Assembly (NCBI RefSeq): GCF_010977575.1
Contig: NZ_CP048812.1
Coordinates: 2,542,001 to 2,606,000 of the forward strand
Reading direction: 5' to 3'
DNA from: Halomonas socia
Lineage (GTDB): Bacteria; Pseudomonadota; Gammaproteobacteria; Pseudomonadales; Halomonadaceae
Length of the DNA: 64,000 bases
Shown here: piece after piece, positions 39,561 through 49,506 of the stretch
Layout: each line of letters begins with the position of its first letter
Numbering within the stretch: the first letter of the stretch is position 1
Notes under the pieces: generated by a model
What the model saw: only the letters and a program-made list of their open reading frames with translations
What the model was told of the DNA's origin: nothing
The model's database searches: none
Translations under genes and position numbers: made by a program

Positions 39561-39590
39561 GCAACGGGCCTGATGTATCGGGCCCGTTGC
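39561..39590 (+). repeat. Intercistronic hairpin between binding protein and permease genes
   Basis: Ten-base-pair perfect stem GCAACGGGCC/GGCCCGTTGC with a 10-nt loop, no T-run. Similar hairpins in sugar-importer operons stabilise the upstream binding-protein mRNA. Confidence 0.65.
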
Positions 39591-39618
39591 ACGTCGCTCA
39601 CCTCCGAGGTACTTCGCT

Positions 39619-40551
39619 ATGTCCCTGTCGCGTTGCGCGGCCAAGCCGGCCGCCGCTACCGGCTCACGGCGCAGTCCGTCCGGCCTGCTCCAGGCCTGGC
39701 TGCCCAAGCTGGTGCTGGCGCCGTCGATCGCCATCTCGCTGTTCTTCGTCTACGGCTTCATGTTGTGGACCTTCATCCTCTCGCTGACCGGCTCGCGCAT
39801 GCTGCCCAGCTACGACTTCGTCGGCTTCGCCCAGTACGCGCGTCTGATGGCCAACGACCGCTGGTGGGTGGCCTCCTCCAATCTGGTGATATTCGGTGGC
39901 CTGTTCGTGGCGATCTGCCTGGCCTTGGGGCTGCTGCTGGCGATCCTGCTCGACCAGCGCATCCGCCAGGAGGGGGCGCTGCGCACCGTCTATCTGTATC
40001 CCATGGCACTGTCGTTCATCGTCACCGGCGTGGTCTGGAAGTGGCTGCTCAATCCCGGGCTTGGCATCCAGGCCATGGTGCGCGGCTGGGGCTTCGAGAA
40101 TTTCCGCTTCGACTGGTTGGTGGACCCCGACATGGCCGTCTATACCCTGGTGATCGCCGCCGTGTGGCAGGCCTCTGGCTTCGTCATGGCGCTGTTCCTG
40201 GCCGGGCTGCGCGGCATCGACGACAGCATCCTCAAGGCCGCCCAGCTCGACGGCGCCAGCCTGCCGAGCATCTACTGGCGAGTGGTCATCCCGTGCCTGC
40301 GGCCGGTGGTGTTCAGCGCGGTGATGATCCTCTCGCACATCGCCATCAAGAGCTTCGATCTGGTCGTGGCGCTCACCGGTGGCGGGCCCGGCTACGCTTC
40401 CGATCTGCCGGCCACCTTTATGTACGCCCACGCCTTTACCCGAGCGCAGATCGGCTTGGGGTCGGCCAGCGCCATGCTGATGCTAGGCGGTGTGCTGGCG
40501 ATCCTGGTCCCCTATCTCTACTCCGAGCTGAGGAACCACCGCCATGGATAA
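39619..40551 (+). CDS. gtsB: Sugar ABC transporter permease, GtsB-like
   Basis: The 310-residue inner-membrane protein has six TM helices. The EAA-type loop that contacts the ATPase is KAAQLDGASLPSIYWRVVIP, and ALTGGGPGYASDLPATFMY is typical of the MalF/UgpA-like sugar permeases. ATG 39619 follows a GAGG-type site (CCTCCGAGGTA). It overlaps the next permease gene by 8 bp. Confidence 0.93.
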   Translation: MSLSRCAAKPAAATGSRRSPSGLLQAWLPKLVLAPSIAISLFFVYGFMLWTFILSLTGSRMLPSYDFVGFAQYARLMANDRWWVASSNLVIFGGLFVAICLALGLLLAILLDQRIRQEGALRTVYLYPMALSFIVTGVVWKWLLNPGLGIQAMVRGWGFENFRFDWLVDPDMAVYTLVIAAVWQASGFVMALFLAGLRGIDDSILKAAQLDGASLPSIYWRVVIPCLRPVVFSAVMILSHIAIKSFDLVVALTGGGPGYASDLPATFMYAHAFTRAQIGLGSASAMLMLGGVLAILVPYLYSELRNHRHG

Positions 40552-41422
40552 TGTGATCCGCCAACGCACGCTGGGCGCACGTATCGCTCGTGTTTCGCTC
40601 TATGCCGTGTTGATCCTGGCGGCGCTGTTCTATCTGCTGCCACTCGTGGTGATGCTCATCACCTCGGTCAAGCCGCTGGCCGAGATCACTCCCGGCACGC
40701 TGCTTTCGCTGCCCCGCGAGCCAACGCTGACGCCCTGGATCAAGGCGTGGGGAGAGGCCTGCACCGGCATGCGCTGCGAAGGGGTGGGGGGCTACTTCTA
40801 CAACTCCATTGCCATTGTGGTACCGGCGGTGCTGATTTCCACGCTGATAGGTGCGCTCAACGGCTATGCCCTGACCAAGTGGCGCTTCAAGGGCTCGGAG
40901 CTGGTCTTCGCGCTGATGTTGTTCGGCTGCTTCATCCCGTTTCAGGTGGTGCTGCTGCCGATGGCCCAGACCCTGGGCTGGCTGGGGCTGTCGACCTCAC
41001 GGGTGGGGCTGATCCTGGTGCACGTGGTGTTCGGCATCGCCTTCACTACGCTGTTCTTCCGCAACTTCTACGTCGCGGTACCCACCGAACTGGTGTCTGC
41101 GGCAAAGCTCGACGGCGCCGGCTTCTTGCGTATCTTCTGGCGCATCCTGCTGCCGGTTTCGGCGCCGATCATCGTGGTCTCGGTGATCTGGCAGTTCACC
41201 CAGATCTGGAACGACTTCCTGTTCGGCGTGGCGTTCTCGGCCCACAACAGCCAGCCGGTCACCGTGGCGCTCAATAACCTGGTCAACACCTCGACCGGGG
41301 CGCGGGAGTACAACGTCGACATGGCGGCAGCGATGATCGCCGCGCTGCCCACGCTGATCGTCTACGTCCTTGCCGGCAAGTACTTCGTGCGCGGGCTCAC
41401 CGCCGGCTCGGTCAAGGGCTGA
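40544..41422 (+). CDS. gtsC: Sugar ABC transporter permease, GtsC-like
   Basis: The 292-residue MalG/UgpE-like permease has six TM helices and the EAA loop [20 protein letters not shown]. It starts at ATG 40544 inside the end of gtsB. It pairs with GtsB to form the channel for glucose/mannose-type sugars. Confidence 0.93.
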   Translation: MDNVIRQRTLGARIARVSLYAVLILAALFYLLPLVVMLITSVKPLAEITPGTLLSLPREPTLTPWIKAWGEACTGMRCEGVGGYFYNSIAIVVPAVLISTLIGALNGYALTKWRFKGSELVFALMLFGCFIPFQVVLLPMAQTLGWLGLSTSRVGLILVHVVFGIAFTTLFFRNFYVAVPTELVSAAKLDGAGFLRIFWRILLPVSAPIIVVSVIWQFTQIWNDFLFGVAFSAHNSQPVTVALNNLVNTSTGAREYNVDMAAAMIAALPTLIVYVLAGKYFVRGLTAGSVKG

Positions 41423-41450
41423 GCCACCGAACAACAAAGAGGTTTTCGAC

Positions 41451-42572
41451 ATGGCAGCGCTTGAAATCAACAAGGTGTGCAAGGACTTCGGCAGCGAGCA
41501 GGTGCTCAAGGACGTGAGTCTGGCGATCGACTCGGGAGAGTTCCTGATCCTGGTAGGGCCTTCTGGCTGCGGCAAGTCGACGCTGATGAACGCCATCGCC
41601 GGACTCGAGCCGGTCACCTCCGGCGAGATCTGCATTGCCGGTGAGGATGTCACCTGGCAGACCCCGGCGGAGCGTGATATCGCCATGGTGTTTCAGTCCT
41701 ACGCGCTCTATCCGAGCATGACGGTGCGTCAAAACATCAGCTTCGGCCTGGAGATGCGCAAAGTGCCCAAGGCCGAGCGTGAAGCCGCCGTGGAGCGGGT
41801 CGCCGACCTGCTGCAGATGTCGCACCTGCTCGAGCGCAAGCCCTCGCAGCTCTCCGGCGGCCAGCGCCAGCGGGTGGCGATGGGCCGGGCGCTGGCCCGC
41901 GAGCCCAAGGTCTACCTGTTCGACGAGCCGCTCTCCAACCTGGATGCCAAGCTGCGCGTCGACATGCGTACCGAGATCAAGAAGCTGCATCAGCGCCTTG
42001 GCACCACCATCGTCTATGTCACCCACGACCAGATCGAGGCGATGACGCTGGCCGACTGCATCGCGGTGATGCGCGACGGCCGGATTCTTCAGCTCGGCTC
42101 GCCCGATGAGGTCTATAACGACCCGGTGGACCTGTTCGTTGCCGGCTTCATGGGTTCGCCGTCAATGAACTTTCTCACCGCCACGCTGGAGGAAGACGCC
42201 GGCGAATACCGGCTGTACGTGGAGACACCGCAAGAGGAACCCTTGTGGCTACCCTGGCCGCGTGAACGGGAAACCCCGGCCATGCTCGAGCGACTCGGTC
42301 AGCCGGTCATTCTGGGGCTGCGCCCGGAGCACTTCGCCGAGGACGATGCGCGTCTTGGCGAACACGCGGAGGGCGTGGCGTTCACGCCGCAAATCAGCGT
42401 GGTGGAGCCCACCGGTGCGGATATTCTGCTGAAGCTCAGGCTGGGTGAGGATGAGGCCACCGCGCGGGTCGGCCCCAAGTGCCGGGTAAAGGCGGGCGAG
42501 CGACTCGCGCTGCGCGTCGACATGGGCCGCGCGGTGCTGTTCGACCCCGAGACGGAGCGCCGCCTGGCCTGA
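41451..42572 (+). CDS. gtsD: Sugar ABC transporter ATPase, GtsD/MsmK-like
   Basis: The 373-residue ATPase has Walker [11 protein letters not shown]-loop [12 protein letters not shown], signature [15 protein letters not shown], Walker [13 protein letters not shown] and the switch His in [13 protein letters not shown]-terminal TOBE regulatory region follows (about 240-373). ATG 41451 starts [14 protein letters not shown]; an open frame further upstream overlaps gtsC and is not conserved. It is the last gene of the importer operon; no oprB porin gene follows. Confidence 0.95.
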   Translation: MAALEINKVCKDFGSEQVLKDVSLAIDSGEFLILVGPSGCGKSTLMNAIAGLEPVTSGEICIAGEDVTWQTPAERDIAMVFQSYALYPSMTVRQNISFGLEMRKVPKAEREAAVERVADLLQMSHLLERKPSQLSGGQRQRVAMGRALAREPKVYLFDEPLSNLDAKLRVDMRTEIKKLHQRLGTTIVYVTHDQIEAMTLADCIAVMRDGRILQLGSPDEVYNDPVDLFVAGFMGSPSMNFLTATLEEDAGEYRLYVETPQEEPLWLPWPRERETPAMLERLGQPVILGLRPEHFAEDDARLGEHAEGVAFTPQISVVEPTGADILLKLRLGEDEATARVGPKCRVKAGERLALRVDMGRAVLFDPETERRLA

Positions 42573-42623
42573 CTCGTCAGGGCCCCGGCCGCTGCCAATA
42601 GGCGACCGGGTATGGGGCAAGGG

Positions 42624-43064
42624 TCAGCGCACGCTGATCACCGTGCACTTGGCGCTGTGGGTGACCTTGTGCGAGACGCTGCCCATCATCAGCCCGGCAA
42701 AGTCGCCCAGGCCGCGGCTGCCCATCACGATGGCGTCGACGCCGAGCTTTTCGGCATGGCGCAGGATGTTGCGCGCTGGGTCGCCCTTGCTGAGATGCGT
42801 CTCGACGTGGCTGGCGCCCATGCCGCGTGCCGCCTCGCTGGCACGTTCGATGACCGACTTGCCGGCCTCCTCGAGCACCTCGCGGGAGGATTCGAGGGCG
42901 ATGGCGCCGATCCCCCACACCAGCGTGGTCTCATGCGACAGCGCCTCGGGGATGTGCAGGATATGCAGGGTGGCGTTCTCCTTGGCGACCAGTTGACAGG
43001 CGACCTCGAGGGCCTTCTTGGCATGCTCCGAGCCGTCCACGGCGATGAGTACTGAATTGAACAT
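42624..43064 (-). CDS. Universal stress protein, single domain
   Basis: The 146-residue Usp protein starts MFNSVLIAVDGSEHAKKALE and ends with the ATP-binding pattern GSRGLGDFAGLMMGSVS. GGAG precedes the ATG. It is convergent with the sugar importer operon and probably monocistronic. Its physiological role cannot be told from sequence. Confidence 0.93.
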   Translation of the reverse strand: MFNSVLIAVDGSEHAKKALEVACQLVAKENATLHILHIPEALSHETTLVWGIGAIALESSREVLEEAGKSVIERASEAARGMGASHVETHLSKGDPARNILRHAEKLGVDAIVMGSRGLGDFAGLMMGSVSHKVTHSAKCTVISVR

Positions 43065-43141
43065 GGTTGTCTCCGTCAGGGATATTCCCCCTCAGCCTAG
43101 CCGATCATGGCGGCGCTGCCTTGATCCCGGTCAAGCAAGTC

Positions 43142-44164
43142 TCAGCGTTCTTCCTCAAGGCGGCGCAGCCGCTGCCATACCTCGCCGCGCAGGTCCTTCA
43201 TGCGCGGCGCCTCGTCGGCGGCGAAGGCCAGCGGTCGGGTCAGGCGGGCGGTGCGCAATCCCAGGCGCGCGCTGAGCAGGCCCACGCCGAGCCCCTGGCC
43301 GGCGCGGGTCGAGAGGCGCCCGGCGAGGTTCATCGACAGGATCTCCATGCTCGCCTCGCCGGCAATCTCGCTGGCGCCGGCGAAGGCCATGTTGTAGAGC
43401 ACCGCGCGAAACAGCCGCAGGCGACTGGCGTAGCCAAGTTCGAGCCCATACAGGCGCGCCAGGCGGTCGATCAGCGCCAGGTTGCGCCACGCCACCAGCG
43501 CCATGTCGACCAGCGTCAGCGGGCTGACCGCCACCAGCACGGCGGTGTCACCGGACATTCGCGAGATCAGCCGGCGTGCCTCGCGATCGCGGGGCGCGAG
43601 CAGGTGATGGGCCAGCAGGGCACGGGTCTCGCCGCCGTCGTGGTGCGACTGGTGGGCGGTCACGAAGCCCTGCCAGTGGGGGTGGTCGGCATCCAGGCCG
43701 AGCTGCTCGCGCAGCCGTTGGGCCAGCGCCAGTGCCTCACGCGGGCTGGCCTGCTCGAGGCCGGCCAGCGCCTCGCGCAGGCGGCCGTGACGGCGTAGCC
43801 GCCTGAGCCGCCACAGCTCGCGCAGCAGGGCGTGGCCACCCAGGCCCAGCGCCAGCAGCAGCAGTATGCTCCAGGCGCCGGCCAGCCAGTCGCCGCCGAG
43901 GCTCGCCGCATACAGCGTCTGGCCGGCCTCCAGCGCGCCGAGGCCCAGGGCGCCGCCGAGCAGCGTCAACAGCCCCCAGCGGCGCTTGCGCGGGCGCGCC
44001 AGGCTCGCCACCAGCGAGGCCTCGCCGGGGGCCTGCGGCTCGGCCTCGGGCTGCCAGTCGCGGTTCTCGGTCGCCGGGTCGAAGGCCTGTGCCGGGCGCG
44101 GATCGCTGGGTGCTGGCGGCATCTCTTCCGCAGTAAAGCGCTGGCCGGGGCGAGGATCGTTCAT
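43142..44164 (-). CDS. ycjF: YcjF-like membrane protein (TIGR01620/DUF697)
   Basis: The 340-residue protein has a Pro-rich soluble N-terminus (1-60), two TM helices (about 65-110), a helical middle region and a C-terminal DUF697-type domain (SGDTAVLVAVSPLTLVDMALVAWRN). Its start overlaps the ycjX stop by 4 bp (ATGA), so the two are co-translated, as in E. coli. The pair is linked to envelope stress (phage-shock regulon in enterics), but its biochemical role is unknown. Confidence 0.9.
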   Translation of the reverse strand: MNDPRPGQRFTAEEMPPAPSDPRPAQAFDPATENRDWQPEAEPQAPGEASLVASLARPRKRRWGLLTLLGGALGLGALEAGQTLYAASLGGDWLAGAWSILLLLALGLGGHALLRELWRLRRLRRHGRLREALAGLEQASPREALALAQRLREQLGLDADHPHWQGFVTAHQSHHDGGETRALLAHHLLAPRDREARRLISRMSGDTAVLVAVSPLTLVDMALVAWRNLALIDRLARLYGLELGYASRLRLFRAVLYNMAFAGASEIAGEASMEILSMNLAGRLSTRAGQGLGVGLLSARLGLRTARLTRPLAFAADEAPRMKDLRGEVWQRLRRLEEER

Positions 44165-45558
44165 TGCAGCTTGTCTCCGATCAACCAGTCGAGGGCCGCG
44201 TCGAGGCGGATGTGGGGCAGGGCGCCGGCGTCGCGGGGCAGCGGCCGAAAGGCGTGGAAGTCGAACCCCTGGCGGTCCCAGAAGCCGGCATCGGGCAGCC
44301 GCGGTGGCACCTCGCCGGGAAACAGCAGCACCTCGTCACCGTCGAGGGTGGTGCCGGCCAGCGCCGGGGTGCGCTTGCCGCGCTGCTCGACCTCGCGTGG
44401 GCGAGTGGCGCGGATCGACGCCAGCGACAGCGCGCGTACCGGCACGTCGGCGAAGCGCAGGTCCTTGAGCGGCTCGGCCAGCAGTGCCTCGAGCAGGCTG
44501 ACCAGGTGGCCGTGCTGCTCGGGGGTCACGTGGTCGGCCTTGGTGGCGGCGATCGCCAGGCGGTCGATGCGCGGTGCGAACAGCCGCGAGACCAGGCTGC
44601 GCTTGCCGTAGGCGAAGCTCTGCATCAGCGTGGAGAGCGCCCGGGAAAGGTCCTCGAAGCGCTCGGGGCCGGCGTTGAGGGCGCCGAGCACGTCGACCAG
44701 CACGATCTGCCGGTCGAAGCGCCGGAAATGCTGCTGGTAGAAGGGCTTGACGATGTGCCGACGATAGTGGGCGTAGCGTGCCGCCAGGGTGCGATAGACG
44801 CTGCCCTCGGGCAACGCCTCGAGGGACTTGCGCTGGGCTTCAGCGAGCCCCGGTAGCGGAAAGAACTGCAGTACCGGCGCGCCGTCGAGATCGCCGGGCA
44901 GCAGGAAGCGCCCCGGTTGCAGGTCGGCGAAGCCGACCTCGCGGGCGGCGCGCAGCCCTGCGGCGTAGCGTTCGGCAATCGCCGCCAGCTGCGCCTCGTC
45001 GGCGTCGGCGGCGGGGTCGAGGTCGGCCACCGCCGCGCGCCACTCGGCGAACATGGCGTGGCGCGCCTGGCCCACGCTGAGTCGCGCGTCCTGGGACTCG
45101 CTCCAGCTCAGGTAGTCGTGATCGAGCAGCGGCAGGTCGAGCAGCCACTCGCCGGGGTAGTCGAACAGATCGAGGGTCAGTTCGCGGCTCTCGCCGCCGA
45201 GCAGGCCGCGCTTGGCCGGGCGGTAGCGAATCATCAGGCGCAGCTCGCTGATGCCGCGGGTCGGCGCGGGCCAGCGCGGCGGAGTCTCGTCGAGTGCCGC
45301 CAGTGCCTGGTCGTAGGGGAAGCGCGGCACGCCGAGGTCGCGCTGGCTGACCCGGCTGGCGCCGAGCAGGCGGCCGTCGCGGGCCGCCGGCAGCAGGTCG
45401 AGGCGCGCCTCGAGGCCGGCGTGGCGCAGCTGATGGACCAGCGAGGTGAGAAACGCGGTCTTGCCGGACCGCGACAGGCCGGTGACCGCCAGGCGCAGCT
45501 GGCGGTCGCGCCCGCGTTCGATGAGGTTACCCAGTTCGCGTGCCAGGGGTTGCGGCAT
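44161..45558 (-). CDS. ycjX: YcjX-like P-loop NTPase (DUF463)
   Basis: The 465-residue protein has a Walker A motif in TGLSRSGKTAFLTSLVHQL near residue 30 and the DUF463 segments DLFDYPGEWLLDLPLL and IVLVDVLGALNAG. YcjX proteins bind GTP and act in the cytoplasm at the membrane with YcjF. No psp genes are in the window, so the link to phage-shock response seen in enterics is not evident here. Confidence 0.92.
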   Translation of the reverse strand: MPQPLARELGNLIERGRDRQLRLAVTGLSRSGKTAFLTSLVHQLRHAGLEARLDLLPAARDGRLLGASRVSQRDLGVPRFPYDQALAALDETPPRWPAPTRGISELRLMIRYRPAKRGLLGGESRELTLDLFDYPGEWLLDLPLLDHDYLSWSESQDARLSVGQARHAMFAEWRAAVADLDPAADADEAQLAAIAERYAAGLRAAREVGFADLQPGRFLLPGDLDGAPVLQFFPLPGLAEAQRKSLEALPEGSVYRTLAARYAHYRRHIVKPFYQQHFRRFDRQIVLVDVLGALNAGPERFEDLSRALSTLMQSFAYGKRSLVSRLFAPRIDRLAIAATKADHVTPEQHGHLVSLLEALLAEPLKDLRFADVPVRALSLASIRATRPREVEQRGKRTPALAGTTLDGDEVLLFPGEVPPRLPDAGFWDRQGFDFHAFRPLPRDAGALPHIRLDAALDWLIGDKLQ

Positions 45559-45581
45559 GCATGACCACTCGTGGTGTGAAT

Positions 45582-46760
45582 TCAGCCACTAATGTGCGGG
45601 CCAGTGGGCGCCTTGGCAAGTCGCTGCCAGGCCAGTAATGCCACCGGCAGCAGCGCCAGCGGGATCAGCAGGGCATTGAGCGTGGCCCAGCCGAGCTGGC
45701 TGACCAGCGGTCCGGCGAGCAGGGCGGTGAGCGCCACGGTGGAGAACACCAGGAACTCGTTGGCGGCCTGGGTGCGGGCCTTCTCCACCGGTTGGTAGGT
45801 CTCGGTGAGCAGCCCGGTGGCGGGCAGGAAGGTGAAGTTCCAGCCCAGCCCGAGCAGCACCAGGGCAACGTGAAAGCCCATCACCCCGGCCTCGATCTGC
45901 GCGGCCAGGGCACTGGCCACCAGCAGCACGCAGCCGGCGACGATCATGCGTCTGGCGCCGAAGCGGGCGGTCAGGTGGCCGGTGAAGAACGACGGCAGGA
46001 ACATCGCCACCACGTGCCACTGAATGGTCGCGGCAACGTGGTCGAAGTGGTGCCCGACGCTAGCCATTGCCAGCGGCGTGGCGGTCATCGCCAGGTTCAT
46101 CACCCCGTAGCCGATCAGCGCGGCACTGACGGCGACGACAAAGGTCGGCTGGCGCAGGATCTCACCCAGCGGGCGCGGCGTGCCCTCGCCGTGGGTGCGG
46201 GTCGCCGGCGGCAGCCGCGTCACGGCAAGGATGGCCAGCGCCACCAGATAGAGTGCGCCGAGGCCGAGAAAGCTGCCCAGGAAGGGCACTTCGCCGAGCT
46301 CGCGGCTGACCCGGGCCAGCCACGGGCCGAAGAACGCCGCCAGCACGCCGCCGCCCATCACCAGGCCGATGGCGCGGTCGCGCAGCGCCGCCGGGGCGGC
46401 CTCCACCGCGGCGAAACGATACAGCTGGCCGAAGCCGATGCCGATACCGATCAGCCAGGTGGCCAGCAGGAACAGCGCGAAGTGTTGGCCGCGCAGCGCC
46501 TGCACCGCCACTACCACGCCCACCAGCCCCAACAGGTTGCCGAGTACGAAGCCGCGCTTTCGGCCCAGCCGGGCCATGATCAGCGAGGCCGGGATGGTGG
46601 CGCACATCAACCCCAGCCACTGGGTGGCCACCGGCGCAGTGGACCAGTTGGCGCTGGGCGCCAGGCTGGCGCCGATCAGCGGCGATACCGCGATCAGCAG
46701 GATATTGCCGCTGATCAGCAGGGCCTGGCACAGCGATAGCAGGGTGACGGTAATGGGCAT
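45582..46760 (-). CDS. MFS transporter
   Basis: The 392-residue protein has 12 predicted TM helices and a motif-A-like loop (MARLGRKRGFVLGNLLG). The start at 46760 (MPITVTLLSLCQALLISGN) has GGAGAAG 5 bp upstream; the longer frame lacks a site. The substrate is unknown. The AraC/DJ-1 regulator ends 16 bp upstream on the same strand, so the two form an operon and the regulator likely controls this carrier. Confidence 0.88.
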   Translation of the reverse strand: MPITVTLLSLCQALLISGNILLIAVSPLIGASLAPSANWSTAPVATQWLGLMCATIPASLIMARLGRKRGFVLGNLLGLVGVVVAVQALRGQHFALFLLATWLIGIGIGFGQLYRFAAVEAAPAALRDRAIGLVMGGGVLAAFFGPWLARVSRELGEVPFLGSFLGLGALYLVALAILAVTRLPPATRTHGEGTPRPLGEILRQPTFVVAVSAALIGYGVMNLAMTATPLAMASVGHHFDHVAATIQWHVVAMFLPSFFTGHLTARFGARRMIVAGCVLLVASALAAQIEAGVMGFHVALVLLGLGWNFTFLPATGLLTETYQPVEKARTQAANEFLVFSTVALTALLAGPLVSQLGWATLNALLIPLALLPVALLAWQRLAKAPTGPHISG

Positions 46761-46776
46761 ACAGCTTCTCCGGTGG

Positions 46777-47757
46777 CTAACGGGTGCTGTCGGTGGAGGC
46801 GAAGCGCTGGCGATAGACGCTGGGGGAAACGCCGTAGTGGCGCTGAAACTGGCGGCGCAGTTGTTCGGCGCCGCCCAGTCGCCAGCGCGCGGCAAGGCGT
46901 GGCAGCGATATCGGCTGGCTGGCGTCGAGCAGTGCCAGGCGCGCCTGCTCGAGGCGCAGTCGGGTCAAATAGGCGCCGGGGGTGGTGTTCAGGTGGCGGC
47001 GAAACAGCCGGGTCAGGTGGCGCGGCGAGACGGCCATCTGCGCGGCCATGGCCTCGACATGGTGATCGCCGCCGGGGTCGCCGTGCAGGTGGTCGAGCAG
47101 GCGCCGCAGCGGGCCGGCGTCCTGCTGCTGGCGCAGCACCTCGCTGAACTGCGACTGTCCGCCGGGGCGGTGCAGGAAGACCACCAGCTCGCGGGCCACC
47201 CGGCCGGCCAGGGCGGCACCGTGATCGGCTTCCAGCATGGCCAGCGCCAGGTCGATGCCGGCGGTGACCCCAGCGCTGGTATAGCGGCCCCGGCTTTCGA
47301 TATAGAGTGCATCGGGCTCGACGTGCAACGTCGGATGTGCCTCGGCCAGCGCTGCGGCGTGACGCCAGTGGGTGGTGACCCGGCAGCCGTTGAGCAGCCC
47401 GGCAGCGGCGAGCAGGAAGGCCCCGGTGCAGATCGAGCCGAGCCGCCGAACCGTCGGCGCCAGGTCGCGCAGGATGGTCAGCAGGGCAGCGTCGTGGCGC
47501 AGCGGCATGACGCCGTGCCCGCCGGCTACCAGCAGGGTATCGAGGGGCGCCAGGGCAGCAAGCTCGGCCTGACCGTGGGTGGCTTGCACGGCCAGGCCGC
47601 CGTTAGTCATCACGCTGCCCGCTGCGGGCGCCACCAGATGCAGCTGATACAGCGGTGTCGCGCTGAGGGCATTGGCGCTGGCGAACACCTGCCAGGGGCC
47701 GCTGACGTCGAGCAACTGGCAGTCGGGGTAGACGAGCAGGGCGATGCGGCGGGTCAC
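46777..47757 (-). CDS. GlxA-family AraC-type regulator (DJ-1/PfpI + AraC HTH)
   Basis: The 326-residue protein starts at GTG 47757 (TRRIALLVYPDCQLLDVSGP) with GGAGA 7 bp upstream. Residues about 1-185 form a DJ-1/PfpI-like domain with the nucleophile-elbow Cys in SICTGAFLLAAAGLL. Residues about 220-320 form the AraC double HTH (MAAQMAVSPRHLTRLFRRHLNTTPGAY). Such regulators often respond to amines or amino acids (GbdR, ArgR type), but the ligand here is unknown. Confidence 0.92.
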   Translation of the reverse strand: MTRRIALLVYPDCQLLDVSGPWQVFASANALSATPLYQLHLVAPAAGSVMTNGGLAVQATHGQAELAALAPLDTLLVAGGHGVMPLRHDAALLTILRDLAPTVRRLGSICTGAFLLAAAGLLNGCRVTTHWRHAAALAEAHPTLHVEPDALYIESRGRYTSAGVTAGIDLALAMLEADHGAALAGRVARELVVFLHRPGGQSQFSEVLRQQQDAGPLRRLLDHLHGDPGGDHHVEAMAAQMAVSPRHLTRLFRRHLNTTPGAYLTRLRLEQARLALLDASQPISLPRLAARWRLGGAEQLRRQFQRHYGVSPSVYRQRFASTDSTR

Positions 47758-47855
47758 GGGGCAATCTCCGGCGATTTGACCCCTGCAGTGTCGGCGCTGG
47801 CGGTGATGTCGGCAAGGACCGCTTGGCCACCGATTCGGACATGCCGGGCTCGAAA

Positions 47856-47888
47856 CCACGCAGCCCCGCACGGGGCGGGGCTGCGTGG
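47856..47888 (-). terminator. Terminator of the SSS symporter gene
   Basis: Thirteen-base-pair perfect stem CCACGCAGCCCCG/CGGGGCTGCGTGG, 7-nt loop, followed on the minus strand by TTTCG. It lies 19 bp past the symporter stop. Confidence 0.72.
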
Positions 47889-47907
47889 GGCGGTAGGGCG
47901 CGTCGGG

Positions 47908-49506
47908 TCAGACGCCGGCGAAGGCGGCGTACATGATCACCACCAGCACAATCAGCACGATGCCGGTAGGCACGGCACCCTTCCACGGCGTCAGATCGAC
48001 GTCGCCACTATGCTCGTGGACCCAGTCAGTCTCACGCGGGCGCAGCTTGCCGATCACCAGCATCATCACCACCAGCAGCACGAATACGCTGGCTACGAAG
48101 TGGAACTCGTGCATTACCATCGGCAGTTGGTTGAACGGTGGTACGAAGTAGCCGGCAGCGATCAGCAGACAGCCGCCCACCAGGGCGATCTTGGCCGCCA
48201 TCGGCGGCACCCGCTTGGTCAGCAGGCCGACGATGACCACGGCCAGGATCGGGATGAAGTAGATGGCGTTCATGCGCTGCAGGTAGCCGAACAGGCTCTC
48301 CTGGCCGGCCAGCAGCGGGGCGATGGTCATGGTGGCAAAGGCCATGATCCAGCCGAATACCTTGCCCGACTTGACCACCTGCTCTTCGCTGGCGTCCTTG
48401 TTGAGCACGCCCTTGTAGATGCCCAGGCTGAAGATGGTGGTGGTGCTGTTGAGCGCTGAGTTGAACGACGACAGGATGGCGCCGACCATCACCGCGGCGA
48501 AGAAGCCGGTGAGGTAGGGTGGCAGCACGTTGAATACCAGGTGGCCGTAGGCCTCGTCGGCGCGCACGCCCTGCTCGGCGTAGAGGTGGTAGGCGATGAT
48601 GCCCGGCAGCACCAGGTAGAGCGGCCCCAGCAGCTTGAAGAAGCCGGTCAGCAGCACGCCCTTCTGGCCCTCGGCGAGGTTCTTGGCGGCGAAGGTACGC
48701 TGGATGATCTGCTGGTTGGTGGTCCAGTAGAACAGGTTGATCAGGAACACCCCGGTGAACAGGGTGAAGAACGGCACCTGCTGGTCGGAGCCGCCGATCG
48801 AGTTGAGCTTCTCGGGGTCGCTCTCCTTGAGGATGCTCCAGCCTTCGAAGATGCCGTCACCACCGCTGACCGCCTGCAGGCCGAAGTAGACGATCACGAA
48901 GCCGCCGATCAGCAGGCCGACGCCGTTGAGGGTGTCGGACACGGCGACGGTGCGTAGCCCGCCGAATAGTGCATAGATGGCACCTATGATGCCGACGATC
49001 CATACCGTCAGCCACAGCAGGGTGGTCGGCGACTGGATGCCGGTCAGGCCCTGCAGATCGAGCATGCCCTGCAGGCCCATGGCTCCGGAGTAGAGGATGA
49101 TCGGCAGCAGAATTGCCGCGTAGGCAATCAGGAAGATCACGTTGGTGATCAACTGGGTGCCGGCATCGAAGCGGATCGACAGCAACTGCGGCAGGGTGGC
49201 GATACCGCTGCGCAGGAAGCGCGGCAGGAAGAACAGCGCCAGTGCTACCAGCGCGATCACCGCCACCACTTCCCAGGCCATCACGCTCAGGCCGTCGCTG
49301 AAGGCGGCGCCGTTGAGTCCTACCATCTGCTCGGTGGAGAGGTTGGTCATCAGCAGCGACCCGGCGATCAGCGGGAAGGTCAGGGTACGGCCGGCGAGGA
49401 AGTAGCCGCTGGTGCTCTTGTGGTCATCGCGACGCGTGATGCGCCAGGTGATGAAGGCGACCAGTCCGGTGAAGAACAGGAAGGAGGCCAGGGTCAGGGC
49501 ATGCAT
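47908..49506 (-). CDS. Solute:sodium symporter (SSS family, SGLT-like)
   Basis: The 532-residue inner-membrane protein has about 14 TM helices. SGYFLAGRTLTFPLIAGSLLMT and the Na+-site-like segment GAILSSFNSALNSTTTIFSLGIYK match the SGLT/YidK branch that carries sugars or related polyols with Na+. AAGGTGA precedes the ATG. Na+ coupling suits a halophile. The substrate cannot be fixed from sequence, and it appears monocistronic. Confidence 0.9.
   Translation of the reverse strand: MHALTLASFLFFTGLVAFITWRITRRDDHKSTSGYFLAGRTLTFPLIAGSLLMTNLSTEQMVGLNGAAFSDGLSVMAWEVVAVIALVALALFFLPRFLRSGIATLPQLLSIRFDAGTQLITNVIFLIAYAAILLPIILYSGAMGLQGMLDLQGLTGIQSPTTLLWLTVWIVGIIGAIYALFGGLRTVAVSDTLNGVGLLIGGFVIVYFGLQAVSGGDGIFEGWSILKESDPEKLNSIGGSDQQVPFFTLFTGVFLINLFYWTTNQQIIQRTFAAKNLAEGQKGVLLTGFFKLLGPLYLVLPGIIAYHLYAEQGVRADEAYGHLVFNVLPPYLTGFFAAVMVGAILSSFNSALNSTTTIFSLGIYKGVLNKDASEEQVVKSGKVFGWIMAFATMTIAPLLAGQESLFGYLQRMNAIYFIPILAVVIVGLLTKRVPPMAAKIALVGGCLLIAAGYFVPPFNQLPMVMHEFHFVASVFVLLVVMMLVIGKLRPRETDWVHEHSGDVDLTPWKGAVPTGIVLIVLVVIMYAAFAGV

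Noticed and set aside
46369-48459. A 696-codon plus-strand frame across the MFS, AraC and SSS genes
   Set aside because: It crosses three well-supported minus-strand genes and a terminator, and encodes no recognisable domain.
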